Origin: Dioszegia crocea
Lineage: Eukaryota; Basidiomycota; Tremellomycetes; Tremellales; Bulleribasidiaceae
DNA length: 64,000 nt
Reading direction: 5' to 3'
Assembly: GCA_001600615.1 (NCBI GenBank)
Contig: BCKK01000006.1
Span: 434,001-498,000, forward strand
The notes under the pieces were generated by a model. The model ran no database searches and was not told where the DNA came from. It saw only the letters and a program-made list of their open reading frames with translations. Position 1 is the first letter of the stretch. Every line of letters starts with the position of its first letter. Positions 45,985 through 58,388 of this stretch are shown in pieces. A program made the position numbers and the translations under genes.

Positions 45985-48676
45985 CTATTCCGCAACGATC
46001 AATGGCTCGTCCTCGCCACCACTCCCTGCACCTTTCCCATTTCCTCGCCCAACTTCACTCCGCACCAGCGCCGTGACTATCGCAAGCAGTACAGCGCATA
46101 CTTGCGGGAATGGGTAAACACCCGACCGACCCATTATCTCCCTCCCGGCCTGCTCCCATCCCGTCCGACCAACCACGCCTTGCGTTGCATTTCCCACGAG
46201 GCCGTCATTCCAGCCTGCACCAGACGAGGACGTCCGATCAATCCACGCGCCCATCGTTTGTAATAACGCCAGACCCAAGAACCCCACTGCAACCGGCCAC
46301 ATTACAGCCAAAACAAAGCTTTCGAATCTGCTCATTTGTCTGCTGGATGGACGATCGAATAGGATTGAGACAATCTGCTTTACGCGCGAATTGGCCAGTT
46401 TGGTTTGCAGGAGAGGTTGGTCAGGCAGGGGCTCTGAGATGGGGCGTTGGTTTCGTGTGAGGGATGGAGGTAGGAAGGTACCGTGTAGACTGGGCGTTGT
46501 CAGTTTGGGCCGCCAGGTCAGATATAGGAAGAATGACTCACCCATATGGTACTCGCTGAGGTAGTTTGACCCGGCAGACCACAGCGTCCATGCCCTGATG
46601 CATCCGCTTGGCATCAATGACCCAAAGCTCAGATCCACTTCCTGGCGCAGTGGAAGGCTCTCCGTCCGCAGCCAAATTCTTCTCGTCATAAACTACAAGG
46701 ATCAGCCTTTTCCTCTCGCAGAGAATCACAAAACTGACCATAAGTGAGCAAGAAACCATCATCTTCCGACGATGGATTTTGCCTAGGAACAAATCTCGGT
46801 TCCTGTGCAAACCACCCTTCAGGCATCGGGAAGATCTCAATTGCACCTCCTTTGCCAGCCTTCCAATCTGCCAAGATCTGAGGTGCGGATCTGGGGTCGA
46901 CCGGTTCTGCCGTTTTACCCTGCCCTCTCTCCCTCCCTCTCCGCGTTAATTCCCTGACGTCCAATTTGACCAACGCATCCACCTTCGCAGCCCCGCCTAG
47001 TCGCTCGTCAAACGTGCCCTCGCGCATCGTGCAGGCGTAGATGAATTGGCTGTCCTGCATGTCAAGCTCGGGGTGGGGCGAAGGGAACTCGATAGGGATA
47101 GGCGAGAGGGGGAAGGAATGGGTGATTGTCCCGATTGTGGCTGGATCGGATTTGGTCGTGTAATCCGGAGGAAGCAAGAATCGGTGATAGTGTAATTGGA
47201 CCACATCGCCATCCTTTAACTCCGCTCGGGGCACTTCGACAGCTCCGGCGGTATAGACGAGCTTTGCAGATCGGAATCTGCATCCCAGCATATTGACGGC
47301 AATGATCGTCCCAGAGGCGTCGGCCTCGTCCCATGAATTGGCAGAGTGGAAAATCATGCTTGGCTCGGAGTCGTAGAACCGGCAAGGGGGCTGAGGGGTG
47401 GCTTCGGATCCGAGTAGACGCGGAAAGATGACGAATTCAGAAGGGAGTGTGCGGTCGAAATGGATGAGGGGGACAGGGGGTGATTGGATGTAATTCGAGG
47501 GAGACATCGTCAAGGGTAGATTCATTACTATCGTGTGTTTGCGTGTGACGGCGAAATCGTGCATCCTGAGGCATCAGCTCGATCTCTTACAGGCACTTTT
47601 AGAGTCCGTCAAGTTGTACACACATCTTCGGTCGACCAACATCTACACCTGCTTTCCAAACAAGGTGGTTGCCCTTTCGGTCAATGACGGAATAGAGGAA
47701 GTGGGGGGCCGTGAACATTGGTGTTGAGTAGAAAATGAGCGAACCGTCGACCGGATCTACACGAGGATGGGCCGTCATCCAGTCCTGCTCATCAGCAAAG
47801 GGTGCTGCGAATTAGGATTCCATATAGCCACTGACCTCGGACACCGCCCCAACGCCGAGTCGCTTCAACCAGGAAAACTTTCCCCGCTGCTTGCTCAGGT
47901 CCTCCCCGTTGGTATCTTCCAACCTATCCCACCTCACCGTCTCCAATTCTGGAACTCTGACTTCCAGGGGAGGTCCACTCTCGCACGTCGCCAATAAACG
48001 ATGATCCCTCTTGTACACGTTTACCCGGCTCGTCGTCCTTCTTCTCAAACCTGGCTTCTTGCTGTCTTTCGATTCCAATTCAGACTCAGCCTCCAGCTCA
48101 GCCTTCAACTCTGCGGCCGCTTCGCTTCCCATTCCTTGGCCCCACCATACCACTGCGGTATTCGCGACGCTAATGACGCTGACTCTGGCGCGGACGAGCG
48201 AGACGGTCGCTTCGGCAATGGCGACGATCAGGCGATGCAGGGAAGATAACGGGGAGATGAGAAGCGCGATCGAGGGAACGGGTGAGCGAAGGAGGATGAG
48301 TGCAAGGGTGAGCATGGATGTGGCTAGATGCCGATTGGTGTATAGTGTCGGTGACGACGGATCTGTCGGGAAGAGAACACCATGAAGCATTCCATCGCCG
48401 TCAAACCTGTCCGTCAGCTACAGCGCGGATATCTATATGGTCGACGCACCAGTGATAATGTCGTCCCTTCTCTGGAGGATAAATGGGGTTCCCCCCATTC
48501 CTGATATACTGCCCTCCACGCAGCTCGGCAGGGATACTACCTTCCATGTCACAGGCATGCGATATAAACTCCTGGGTCACAGGCATGAAATTCCCCCGAA
48601 GGAAGGGATGGATAGAGCCATTCGAGGGTACGGTCTCCTTGCCTTTGCCCTTCTCTGCGGCCATTTTGGAAGACAT
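45985..48676 (-). CDS. Carotenoid cleavage dioxygenase with C-terminal membrane tail
   Basis: Fe(II) dioxygenase that splits carotenoid double bonds; in fungi such enzymes make retinal or apocarotenals. MSSKMAAEKGKGKETVPSNG precedes RGGQYIRNGGNPIYPPEKGR and FDGDGMLHGVLF. All four iron-ligand histidines are in place: DWMTAHPRVDP, MMHDFAVTRKH, IFHSANSWDE and RVPYGLHGTFLPP. The last ligand is only reached by splicing a roughly 60-nt intron after VPYG. An unusual hydrophobic stretch after TNRHLATS (MLTLALILLRSPVPSIALLI) could be the membrane-dipping surface. Beyond the normal end, about 140 extra residues carry a helix (FVLAVMWPVAVGFLGLALLQ) and another hydrophobic run (VCAVLLAIVTALV), ending EDEPLIVAE. 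No carotenoid synthesis gene or opsin is adjacent. Divergent from SMD2 by 232 bp. Confidence 0.92.
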
Positions 48677-48908
48677 GCTTGGTCAGTGAGTGATTGATGA
48701 GTGAGTTTTGCGAATTGGCCAAGGTTGGGTGGCGAATTAGAGATGCGTCAGAAGTGTGTCATCATTGTGTGTCAGCATTGGCGGCCCCCGCCGCCCAGCT
48801 AGATATGTCCACGTCATGCTGTTTTGATAAGGAACTCACCCTCACCTTGATTCAAAGACTGGACTGCAGCCAGCATCAACACCAATCTCATTATACAACC
48901 AGTACAGC

Positions 48909-49626
48909 ATGAGGTGAGTAGGACACTGTTGCAGTCAGGGAGCTGCGTCAGAAGACAGAGAGGAGGCATGCTGACTGAGCTCTCTTGTTTCTCCCCACAT
49001 TTTCAACCCACACGAATCTCGCTCTCTATCCCTCTGTTGCTTCCCCACATTGATCACATCGTACATCTCCAAATCGACTAATCGCATGACCCCCTCTCCC
49101 GTCTACTACGCAACTCGAACGTCCGGACATCAGTCAATATCTCAACGTACCTAAATCCGAGTTGGACGAGGCGCAGATCCGGGAATTGGAGGAATGGGAA
49201 ATATCCCAAGGACCACTCTCGGTCCTGCAGCAGGCGGTCAGGAACCAGAGTCAGGTGTTGATCAGTTTGAGGAATAACAAGAAGTTATTGGCGAGAGTGA
49301 AGGCGTTTGATCGGCATAGCAACATGGTGTTGGAGAATGTCAAAGAGGTAAGTTCGGGCATAGGGCTGTGGTTGGTTGTTTCATTAGCTAATGTACCAGA
49401 TGTGGGTAGAGAATCCAAAAGGGAAGGAGAAGAAGTCAATCAATAAGGATCGGTTCATATCGTATGTTGACTTCATTCTCTGGAACCCGAACGGTCTCGC
49501 TGATAGGCAGAAAAATGTTCTTACGAGGGGATTCAGTCATTCTAGGTATGTCCGCTCTCATGTCCTTCATCGGTGGAAATATGATTTTGCAAGCTGACGC
49601 GTTTAGTCCTGCGAAATGCCGCATAG
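48909..49626 (+). CDS. SMD2: Spliceosomal Sm protein D2
   Basis: Core Sm-ring subunit of U1, U2, U4 and U5 snRNPs. The ATG is in a five-base first exon (ATGAG at 48909-48913). A roughly 220-nt intron ending catcag joins it to [20 protein letters not shown]. Sm1 is [20 protein letters not shown] followed by [20 protein letters not shown]; Sm2 is [20 protein letters not shown]. The ending NAA follows an intron in the last Val codon. About 107 residues, standard length. Without the tiny first exon the reading frame has a stop upstream, so the micro-exon start is well supported. Confidence 0.95.
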
Positions 49627-49944
49627 ACAGATGAGCGAGAGATAAAAGAAGCGAGGCGACAACAGGCGTCTACTGGGTTTAGGATTTGGGATTCGAAATG
49701 TATCCTGTATGGCCATCGGTATAAGGCGAGTCCTTCGAACCAGCTCGGGTTTACATTCGATTGCAATCCCTTTCTCAAGGGCCGATGTAATGATGCTGGG
49801 CAAGTGAATGGGCTGTTGTATATACATGTGTAGGGCCTTGCTCTAGCTTCTGTCTATCATCTCAACGACTTGGGTGTGTCTCTCTTCTCTGCCTTTTGAG
49901 GGCTTGACTACGGTGTTTCCTGTTCCACCCCCAACAGCCTAGCA
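49627..49944. other. convergent intergenic region SMD2 / RFA3
   Basis: About 320 bp between two stops. No gene supported. Confidence 0.5.
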
Positions 49945-50624
49945 CTATGTGAAGACGCCGCTTCCCTTCGACGAGTTTGACAGCTCGACAACCTGATCCA
50001 CGGCCTTCATATCTGTAGGGTTTCAGCTTGTTTCGGCATGGACGAACGGTACACGACAGCGGTTCAACCTAGCTCACCCAGTGTTTTGCCGAGATTTATG
50101 CTCGTCAACGCCTTGACGGTCAAGTCGTCCTTCACCAACCCAATGATCTCGACGTAAGGGTCGGCCATGTGCATATCCTATCAGGGTCAGCTTCCAGTCG
50201 CCAAGTTTAGCAAGAAACAGCGTACTCGAGAAAGGTGGACTCCGACCTGATGAAGTCAGCTTCTTGGTGCCGCTCGCCATGCGTACGGAAGCTGACGTAC
50301 TTGTCCGCCATCACTTGCTTCCACGGTCGCCATGTCTCCCTTCACCTGGACGACCTTACATGTCAGGCGAACAGTCTGGTTGACCAGAGCTTGCAGGTTG
50401 CGGGAGTTTGCACGGGCTGTTTCTCATTAGCATAAATATGAAAGGGTGTGAAGTAGTCCGAGGTAGGAGACAGTCAGTATGGATAGTGATCCAGGGAAGA
50501 AGGAAGACGGGGAACAGCTCCTCTTCTCTGCTCCCGAGCTCGCGCTCCCAATAGGTAGGCAAAGGCAAGCTGAAACAGCCTCATGTGCCGCTCTGGACTC
50601 ACGTTCTGGGCCTAGGTTAGACAT
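49945..50624 (-). CDS. RFA3: Replication protein A 14-kDa subunit
   Basis: Small OB-fold subunit of the RPA heterotrimer that coats single-stranded DNA. MSNLGPE is followed by a roughly 200-nt intron and then the OB fold: ANSRNLQALVNQTVRLTCKV, VQVKGDMATVEASDGGQVGV, MADPYVEIIGLVKDDLTVKA and LTSINLGKTLDMKAVDQVVE. It ends GSGVFT. About 107 residues, the usual size. Introns are long relative to exons here. It shares a 207-bp divergent promoter with the LYAR-type gene. Confidence 0.9.
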
Positions 50625-50831
50625 TGCTAATGTTGGATTTGCTGGGTGGACAAAGAGAGGTCGAAGAGTGGACCTCGGACGCGACTGGTTGACACGACTT
50701 GAAAGCTTGCGTAAGCGACCCCGGAGGTCACGTGCAAGGAGATCGCCGGAGCAAAATTTCAGGTCCACCCCAGCTTAATTACTGTCCATCTCATCCCTAT
50801 ACCGTATACATCAGCTGTCTACTCATACATC
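50625..50831. promoter_or_regulatory. bidirectional promoter RFA3 / LYAR-type gene
   Basis: Only 207 bp separate the two ATGs. A core ggtcacgtgcaag at about 50727 contains a CACGTG E-box (bHLH site), and acgcgact at about 50679 contains an ACGCG motif resembling the MluI cell-cycle box core. Both would fit growth- or S-phase-linked control, but this is inferred only from the motifs. Confidence 0.4.
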
Positions 50832-52265
50832 ATGGTTTCCTTCCAGTACGTGGAGATGATATACAGTCGTTCCAGGACGAAAGTTGACAGAACTAGGTGC
50901 GACGGCTGTGCCGATACGGTCAAGAAGCCCAAGCTTGACCAGCACCGTGCGAGATGTCATGCGCCATTTACCTGTCTTGGTAGGTTGCCCAGCTTCCTAC
51001 GCTAGGATGCGCGCTCACCATGTCAAGATTGCTCAACGACTTTCAGAAATCAGGAGTACAAGTGAGCTGAGCTGTGTTTCTATAGCGGCCGAAGAGCTCC
51101 AGCTGATCTCTACCCAGAGGCCATACGAGCTGTATCTCCGAAGCTGAGAAGTATCAGGGAGCGCTGTATAAAGGCGGAAAGAAGGTAAGTTGTCTGTATA
51201 TATCTGAGAATCCCTTAGCTGATTCATCAGGGCAAGCCTGCCGAAGCCTACAGCGCTCCTGCGCCTGCCCCCGTCCCACAATCTTCCAACCCCACTCCCT
51301 CAGACGCCGGTTCATCATCCACAATCCCGGCCACGGCGATCCATCCCTCCCGACTCGCAGTCATCGAGTCTTCCACACCAGACTACAGTTCTGGTCCGTC
51401 GTCTCGCGGAAGAGGCGGTCGAGGTGGATATGGCGGAACGAGTTCTCGGGGCGGCGGGGGCGGGTATGGCGGAAGGGGTGGGTACGGTGGAGGAGGGTAT
51501 GGCGGACAGGGAGGACAGGGCGGGTATGGCGGTCAAGGTGGTCAAGGACAATCATGGGGAAATGCCGGTCCGTCGAGTAAACAAGCGACTGGCGATAATC
51601 GGATGGGACCCAAAGAAGGCATGCGGAGCTGGGGTACCAACACACCCGCCGAAACTACCCCTCAACCTTCTTCTCAACCTACTCCCGTACCTGCTTTCTC
51701 GGCCGCTGTAATCCGCTCAGCGCCCGCTGTCGAGGGGGTGACAGCTCCCGTACCTGCCGCTAAGCCAAAGAAGAACAAGAGGGGAGGGGACAAAGGCGGG
51801 ACTGGGGCGAAAGCGAATTCAAAGCGGCCGCCAAGGACGGGTGATGATGAGTCCAACCGAGCGACAAGTCAACCTGCCACGGTCGATGAGCCGGCGATCA
51901 AATCTGCTCCTACTCCTGCCCCTGCAACAACACCTGCACCTGTATCGGCCACTCCAGGAGCCTCAGAACCCTCGAAGGAGAAAGAGAAGAAACGGAAACG
52001 GTCAGGCTCTGACGCAGTCCCCCCTCCCACCTCAACCGAAGCCCCATCAGCCGTCTCGGAAAAGACCCTCAAACGACTCCGGAAAAACTTTTCTAAAATT
52101 TCCGCTACGGCCTCAAGTGGCGGTGATGCGCCCGCTGCGCGGTCCGTTATGGAACTGGCAGAGTCGCTGTCGAAGGCTAAGCACGATGGGAAGATGGATC
52201 TGGCAGAGGTGTTGAGGGGGTTGAAGGCCGTGCCGGTGGATGGGAATTGGGTGCTGAGTGTCTAG
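50832..52265 (+). CDS. LYAR-type C2HC zinc finger nucleolar protein with RGG/GYGG tract
   Basis: LYAR-family proteins act in the nucleolus in ribosomal RNA transcription and processing. MVSFQ joins over an intron to CDGCADTVKKPKLDQHRARC, then HAPFTCLDCSTTF and HTSCISEAEKYQGALYKGGK, the two paired fingers of the family. Next is an unusual Gly-rich block of about 50 residues (SRGRGGRGGYGGTSSRG, GGYGGQGGQGGYGGQGGQG). A long Pro/Ala/Lys-rich region with a nuclear signal (KEKEKKRKRSGSD) follows, and a conserved C-terminal helix (SEKTLKRLRKNFSKI; ESLSKAKHDGKMDLAEVLRG) ends NWVLSV. The zinc fingers and C-terminal lysine helix support LYAR; the RGG tract would add RNA binding. Confidence 0.87.
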
Positions 52266-52700
52266 GTGGGAGTCGGGCTGGGGTAGAATGCGGACTTGAT
52301 GGGGGATCTCGCTCAGCTGGGACAGTGATGAGTGGCTGGAGGGAGAGCAGGGTTGATTTTGGTATCTTGCTTCATTCTTGCATAATGTATGCTGTAAATC
52401 ATCTCGTTCACTTCCGACGACCACTGTGGATTAGTCTATCCAGCCTGGCCCAACCCGCCCTTCAATATTGGAATCAATACATGTGTAGCTACCATTTATC
52501 TGGTACAAGTACAGCAGTCGCAAGAATCTGCAAACAGAACACAAGATGAGCGAGACAGTCCCAGAGATGATTCTTCCTATTTCCCCCTGGCGGCCCTTCA
52601 TAGTCCTCCACCCCTCCCACAGGCCGCCCCCATCCTGCCCCGCGTGACCCGCAATGACCGCCTATGGCCACTCTCTCAGCTAAACCCAGCCCTATCGTGG
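52266..52700. other. convergent intergenic region
   Basis: About 435 bp between stops of the LYAR-type gene and SSK1. No gene supported. Confidence 0.5.
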
Positions 52701-54831
52701 TTATTGTGGCGGTATTTCAGGCAACGGCTTTTCCCCTACCCGCTCTGTACCATTCACCTCCTTGATACCCTCCAATCCCGGCTCTGCACTCACTCCCCCT
52801 CCTTCTATCCGCAACTCCGACAGCCCCGCCGACACTTCTGCCAATGTTGGCCGAACCGACACCCCTTCGCCCTCTCCATGCCCATTCGGATCCAGCAAAA
52901 GCGGAGTTGCTACATCCGGCGCCTTGCCCCGTAACTCATTCCTCGCTTCGGCCAATTCCGCCGCTGCCGCCGCCTGTTCAGCCTTCCGCGCTTCTTCCGC
53001 ACTGGCCAAATCTGAAGATGCCGACTTTGGTGTGGATGTCCCGGCATGTGATTCCGTGTCGGTATCGGGAGGAAGAGGGGTTTGGGAGGTTGTAGCGGCA
53101 GTAGTAGGAGGATCTGAAATGATGGTAGATGCTGTACTGGATGTGGAGGATTGGCGTTGAGATCGGCGTTCGGGATTGATCTTCAATCGCCCAGCGAGTG
53201 ACTTGGCAGCTGCTAATGGACCAGTTTGGAAGCCCTTTCGAGTCTCGTCGAGCTGATCCTTTGGATCGGCAGATTTCCATCTCCGCCATCCATCAAAGTC
53301 AATCAAGGCCTGGGAAGTCAGCAAAAGGTCTAGATGACCATAAAAACTGCTCACCTGCATACACCCCCATTCGATAATCTTCTTCTCGAGCCATTTAAGC
53401 GAAACAGGCTTCGTCAAGAAATCGTTACAACCCGCCGCCAGTGCGTTGACTCGATCAGTCTGCAGACTGCTCGCTGTGAGCGCGACGATGATGACGCTGG
53501 ATTTGAGGTGGTTGATGGCAGGAATAGGGCCAGCGGCGGCTGTAGGTGGGGGTGGAGGGGCCAGTATTTGGTAGTTCCGAGGAGGTGTCTCGGCGGCGGG
53601 TGTCATTGGGAAGACACCAATATTGAAGGTGCGCTCCAGATCACGAATCTCTCGCGTCGCTTCAATACCATCTTTGACTGGAAGTTGGATATCCATCTAT
53701 AGGGATCAGTCGGGTACGATCGGTTTGGCTAGAGACTCACCAAAATCAAATGAAATCCTCCAGTTCGCCATTTCCGCACAGCCTCTTCTCCATCCTTCGC
53801 AGTCTGATGCTTAATCTTCTTCTTCCGCAGAAACATACTCAGAATATTCTGGTTGATAGGGTTATCTATCTGCGTCAGCTATACACAGTACTGGCCCTAG
53901 CAGAATGGACTCACCCTCCACAATCAACACGTTGATAGGCGGCACAACCATATCTTCCTCCTTGGCCACCTTAGCCACCTTGGCCGCCTTCTTCGCTGAG
54001 ATCTCTTTACCCTTCGTACCCGGCGTACTCGCTTTAGGCGTGGTCACCTTGGGCGTGGCTACTTTCGGCGGAAGCTCACTTGCTGGGCTAGGCTGGGTAT
54101 TCATACTGCCCCTCTTATGCCGGGATTTGATATCTTTGGCCGCGGTTGGGGATTGCCCTCTAGACGATCGGCCCCTTGCAAATATCTACAGGTCAATCAG
54201 CTTTGGAAGATAACGCGGATGATTAGGGGATATAGACTTACAGAATTAGGATCATCTTCCTTAGGAAGAGCGGGAATGACAGGTGCAGTAGATTGAGTAG
54301 GTGATAATTGTTTATTTGAATTCGCCCTCGGTTTCTTTCGTCCCGTCGCTGTCTGCTCTTTCGGAGCATCTCCATTCGCACATCGTGCACCGGACTTTGA
54401 TTCTGGAAGGGGATAGTTGGCGATAAGGGTCCGAATGTGCAAAGCGAGGTCTCCGTTATATAGCGACCTGGCGCAGCTCGTGTCAAGGGCCACTAGAAGC
54501 GTTTCGCGCTCCAGTTGGGCCTCCTGGGCATTGCGCTCGGCCGCCATGGTTTGCCAGGTTATCGATTTGTGCGTATGGCCGTAGTCAAGTGATGTGCAGA
54601 GAGGGAATATATCGCGCACTAGATGACGGGTTTCACATCCTCCTGGGTAAGCGGCTGTACGTAATTGGAAATCGCGCTGTGGCACTTCGAGACAGGGCCC
54701 GACGACCCAGAGTATGCTAAAACTGTTGAGTCCCATAGCTGAGTAGAATCATCGAAGTGATCCGGGATGGGTCTATACTGGTACGATATAGCATGCAATG
54801 ATATACAAGAAATGTCCAAACCAATACTCAT
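52701..54831 (-). CDS. SSK1: SSK1 response regulator of the HOG pathway
   Basis: Phosphorelay end-point; unphosphorylated Ssk1 activates the Ssk2 MAPKKK and so Hog1. The N-terminal part from ATG 54831 (MSIGLDISCISLHAISY) joins over an intron to FSILWVVGPCLEVPQRDFQL. The linked region SITWQTMAAERNAQEAQLER leads into a Lys/Pro/Thr linker (PPKVATPKVTTPKASTPGTK). The receiver domain starts VVPPINVLIVE; LILMDIQLPVKDGIEATREI contains the phospho-acceptor Asp (joined by an intron), VALTASS the switch Thr/Ser and FLTKPVSLKWLEKKI the Lys. A Pro-rich insertion (PPPPPTAAAGPIP) interrupts the receiver. The tail ends GEKPLPEIPPQ. About 630 residues, shorter than many basidiomycete Ssk1 proteins. It starts only 54 bp after the stop of the MAPK gene. 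Confidence 0.85.
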
Positions 54832-54885
54832 CGTATCCGCCTCAAACTAGCCTCCACTCGGAGTCTCCGTCAAATGTCTCACCCG

Positions 54886-56506
<1,621 letters not shown>

Positions 56507-57279
56507 GGTGGAGTGGGAGTGTGAAATTGATGGGGAGTTATAGATGTGACTGAAGTGTCAGCTGCTTGCGGACTAGTCTGATATGATGGACCAACTTTGA
56601 TAGGTCAACAGTAATGAGCGACTGTACGAGCAGGATAAGATGAGGTTCCAAGATTGACGCCTTCGCAGATGTATCTATACCACCTCGCTCAGGCCGCCTG
56701 CTGGTGCTTCCGATCCTTTGTTCACGCGTAATACCCGGATGCAGTGCTGCGCGAGGGCGAAGGAGAAAGGAGTGGAATTGAAGGTAGGCCAAAGCGAGTG
56801 GTTCTAATCCGGACTCGAGGGCGATTGCACTGGGGGCTGACCGAAAGGGGGTCCCGTGGACTGGGAAAGGATGGCTGGCCTGAGAGGTAGTGGCTGGATG
56901 TGGCTAGATGTAAGCCTTTGAATGAGCCGGGATTGGGAGTGGGGCAGGGAATCGAGGTCGGTCTGATATGTGTGTGCTGGAGGAGAACGAGAGAGAAGTA
57001 AGTCGAGATCGGAGTCAATTAATCGATTGATGTAGAAGTGTCACTGTATGAGCTTTATATACAGGGTGTAATCCAATCCCGAGTAGCTAATTGACAACAG
57101 TCGTCGAGCCGCAACCAGTCTCTGCCCCTTTTCCTAACGACCGAAAAGTCTGAGCTTCTTTGTCTGCAGGCGGAAATAACGTACCTCCTCGCGCGGAGGC
57201 CCGAGCGGGCGTGTGTCGTGTTTCGCAAAAGCAGCCTCAGGCAGGAAAGGCATGGGTCTAGCAAAGGGTGTCGCTGAGA

Positions 57280-57288
57280 ACAAAGGGA
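57280..57288 (+). promoter_or_regulatory. putative pheromone response element
   Basis: ACAAAGGGA is identical to the pheromone response element bound by the HMG factor Prf1 in Ustilago maydis and close to the Mat2 site in Cryptococcus. It lies 774 bp upstream of the MAPK ATG, with a similar GCAAAGGGT 10 nt further along toward the gene. A 9-mer occurs by chance about once per 130 kb on either strand. Confidence 0.4.
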
Positions 57289-57489
57289 GTCGTATCTGTC
57301 CATGCTGGATGTGGAAACTCCCGGCCCCCACACACGGGGCTATCACCGAGTCGCCTCTTCCACCACAGATCCATGCTGGTGAGAGATACGCGGCCCTGGG
57401 TGTTTCATGAATAATAAGGTCAGAGCGCAGGGGGCGATGGTCCTGAAACGCGTTACAAAGTCAGGCACGGAATGAGGTCGGGGCGTTTG

Positions 57490-57545
57490 CTTCCGAAATT
57501 GGTGCACCTGCATCCAGTCATAACGCCGCAAAATCCCGGCTCGGA
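57490..57545. repeat. dispersed intergenic element, copy B
   Basis: CTTCCGAAAT (57490-57499), a 19-nt spacer, and a 21-nt block (57519-57539) are the same as at 23567-23615. The run AAAATCCCGGCTCGGA at 57530-57545 also occurs inverted at 1594-1609. It lies about 160-210 bp before the uS14m ATG. Confidence 0.6.
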
Positions 57546-57701
57546 TGTTGGTTATCATGGCATTTATTCGCATCTTGGATTGAGATTGACCGCAAGCAGC
57601 AAAGCTTACCTGACGATACAGCCAGCTACCAGATATATCCTCTATACATTCACACTCCGCCGACCCCATTGATCTTACTCTGCCAAAGAAAGACTTCCGA
57701 T

Positions 57702-58187
57702 ATGGGCTCAAAATCATCCTTCATCCGAGACATGCGCAAGCGGATATCGCTAAATGAGATGGAAACCACCCGTCGAGCACATCTCTTCGTCGCCAGAAAT
57801 ACAACTCTGCCAGCGAACGTTCGGCATCGGGCGCAATTGGCGCTAAACAACTTGAACGGTGGGGAAGGGAGACAATCGGCGGTGAACAATAGGTGTGTGG
57901 AGACTGGACGAGGGAGAGGTGAGTTATCTTTCTCTGATCGAAGACGACACCCGGAAGATGGAATAATCGCTGATGATTCAGGTATAATGAGCCAATTTGG
58001 GCTTTGTCGAGTGAGTGTTTGTCTGTCTGTCTTCACCATCTCCACCAGGAGTTGCAGCAGGTCTTAACGTTGGGCGACAAGCCGGTTGCGGTGTTAACAT
58101 TTTGCTCTCATGCTGATTATCCAGTTCCAATTCCGCCTAAAAGCCCTCAATGGCGAAATACCGGGTGTTCACAAGTCCACCTGGTAA
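57702..58187 (+). CDS. MRP2: Mitochondrial ribosomal protein uS14m
   Basis: Small-subunit protein of the mitochondrial ribosome. MGSKSSFIRDMRKRISLNEM is a basic mitochondrial-type leader. The S14 core reads LFVARNTTLPANVRHRAQLA, NNRCVETGRGRG and IMSQFGLCRFQFRLKALNGE, and ends IPGVHKSTW. Two introns (about 57914-57980 and 58011-58123) must be removed; the exon between them is only 30 nt or so. The length of about 103 residues fits yeast Mrp2 (115). The NRCxxxGRxRG signature and the C-terminal W are characteristic of S14. Confidence 0.9.
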
Positions 58188-58388
58188 ACGATATATACCT
58201 TCCCACGCATAATTCCCCTCTCCCACCATCAACGACACCAATCACATCACAATCGCACCAGCCCTACTTCCAATCAGCAAGCCTCGAATGTCCGATGTTG
58301 TATGCATGTATCTTCTCTATCACCGGAATCTATGAACTGGGTCTGGTTAATGTACCACAAGTCGACCAGAACCCCGCAATTCGCCAAA

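Larger units (their letters stand above)
56507..57701. promoter_or_regulatory. divergent region upstream of the MAPK and uS14m genes
   Basis: About 1.2 kb with no supportable coding region. It contains ACAAAGGGA at 57280-57288, a near-copy GCAAAGGGT at 57261-57269, and element copy B at 57490-57545. It presumably carries both promoters. Confidence 0.5.
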
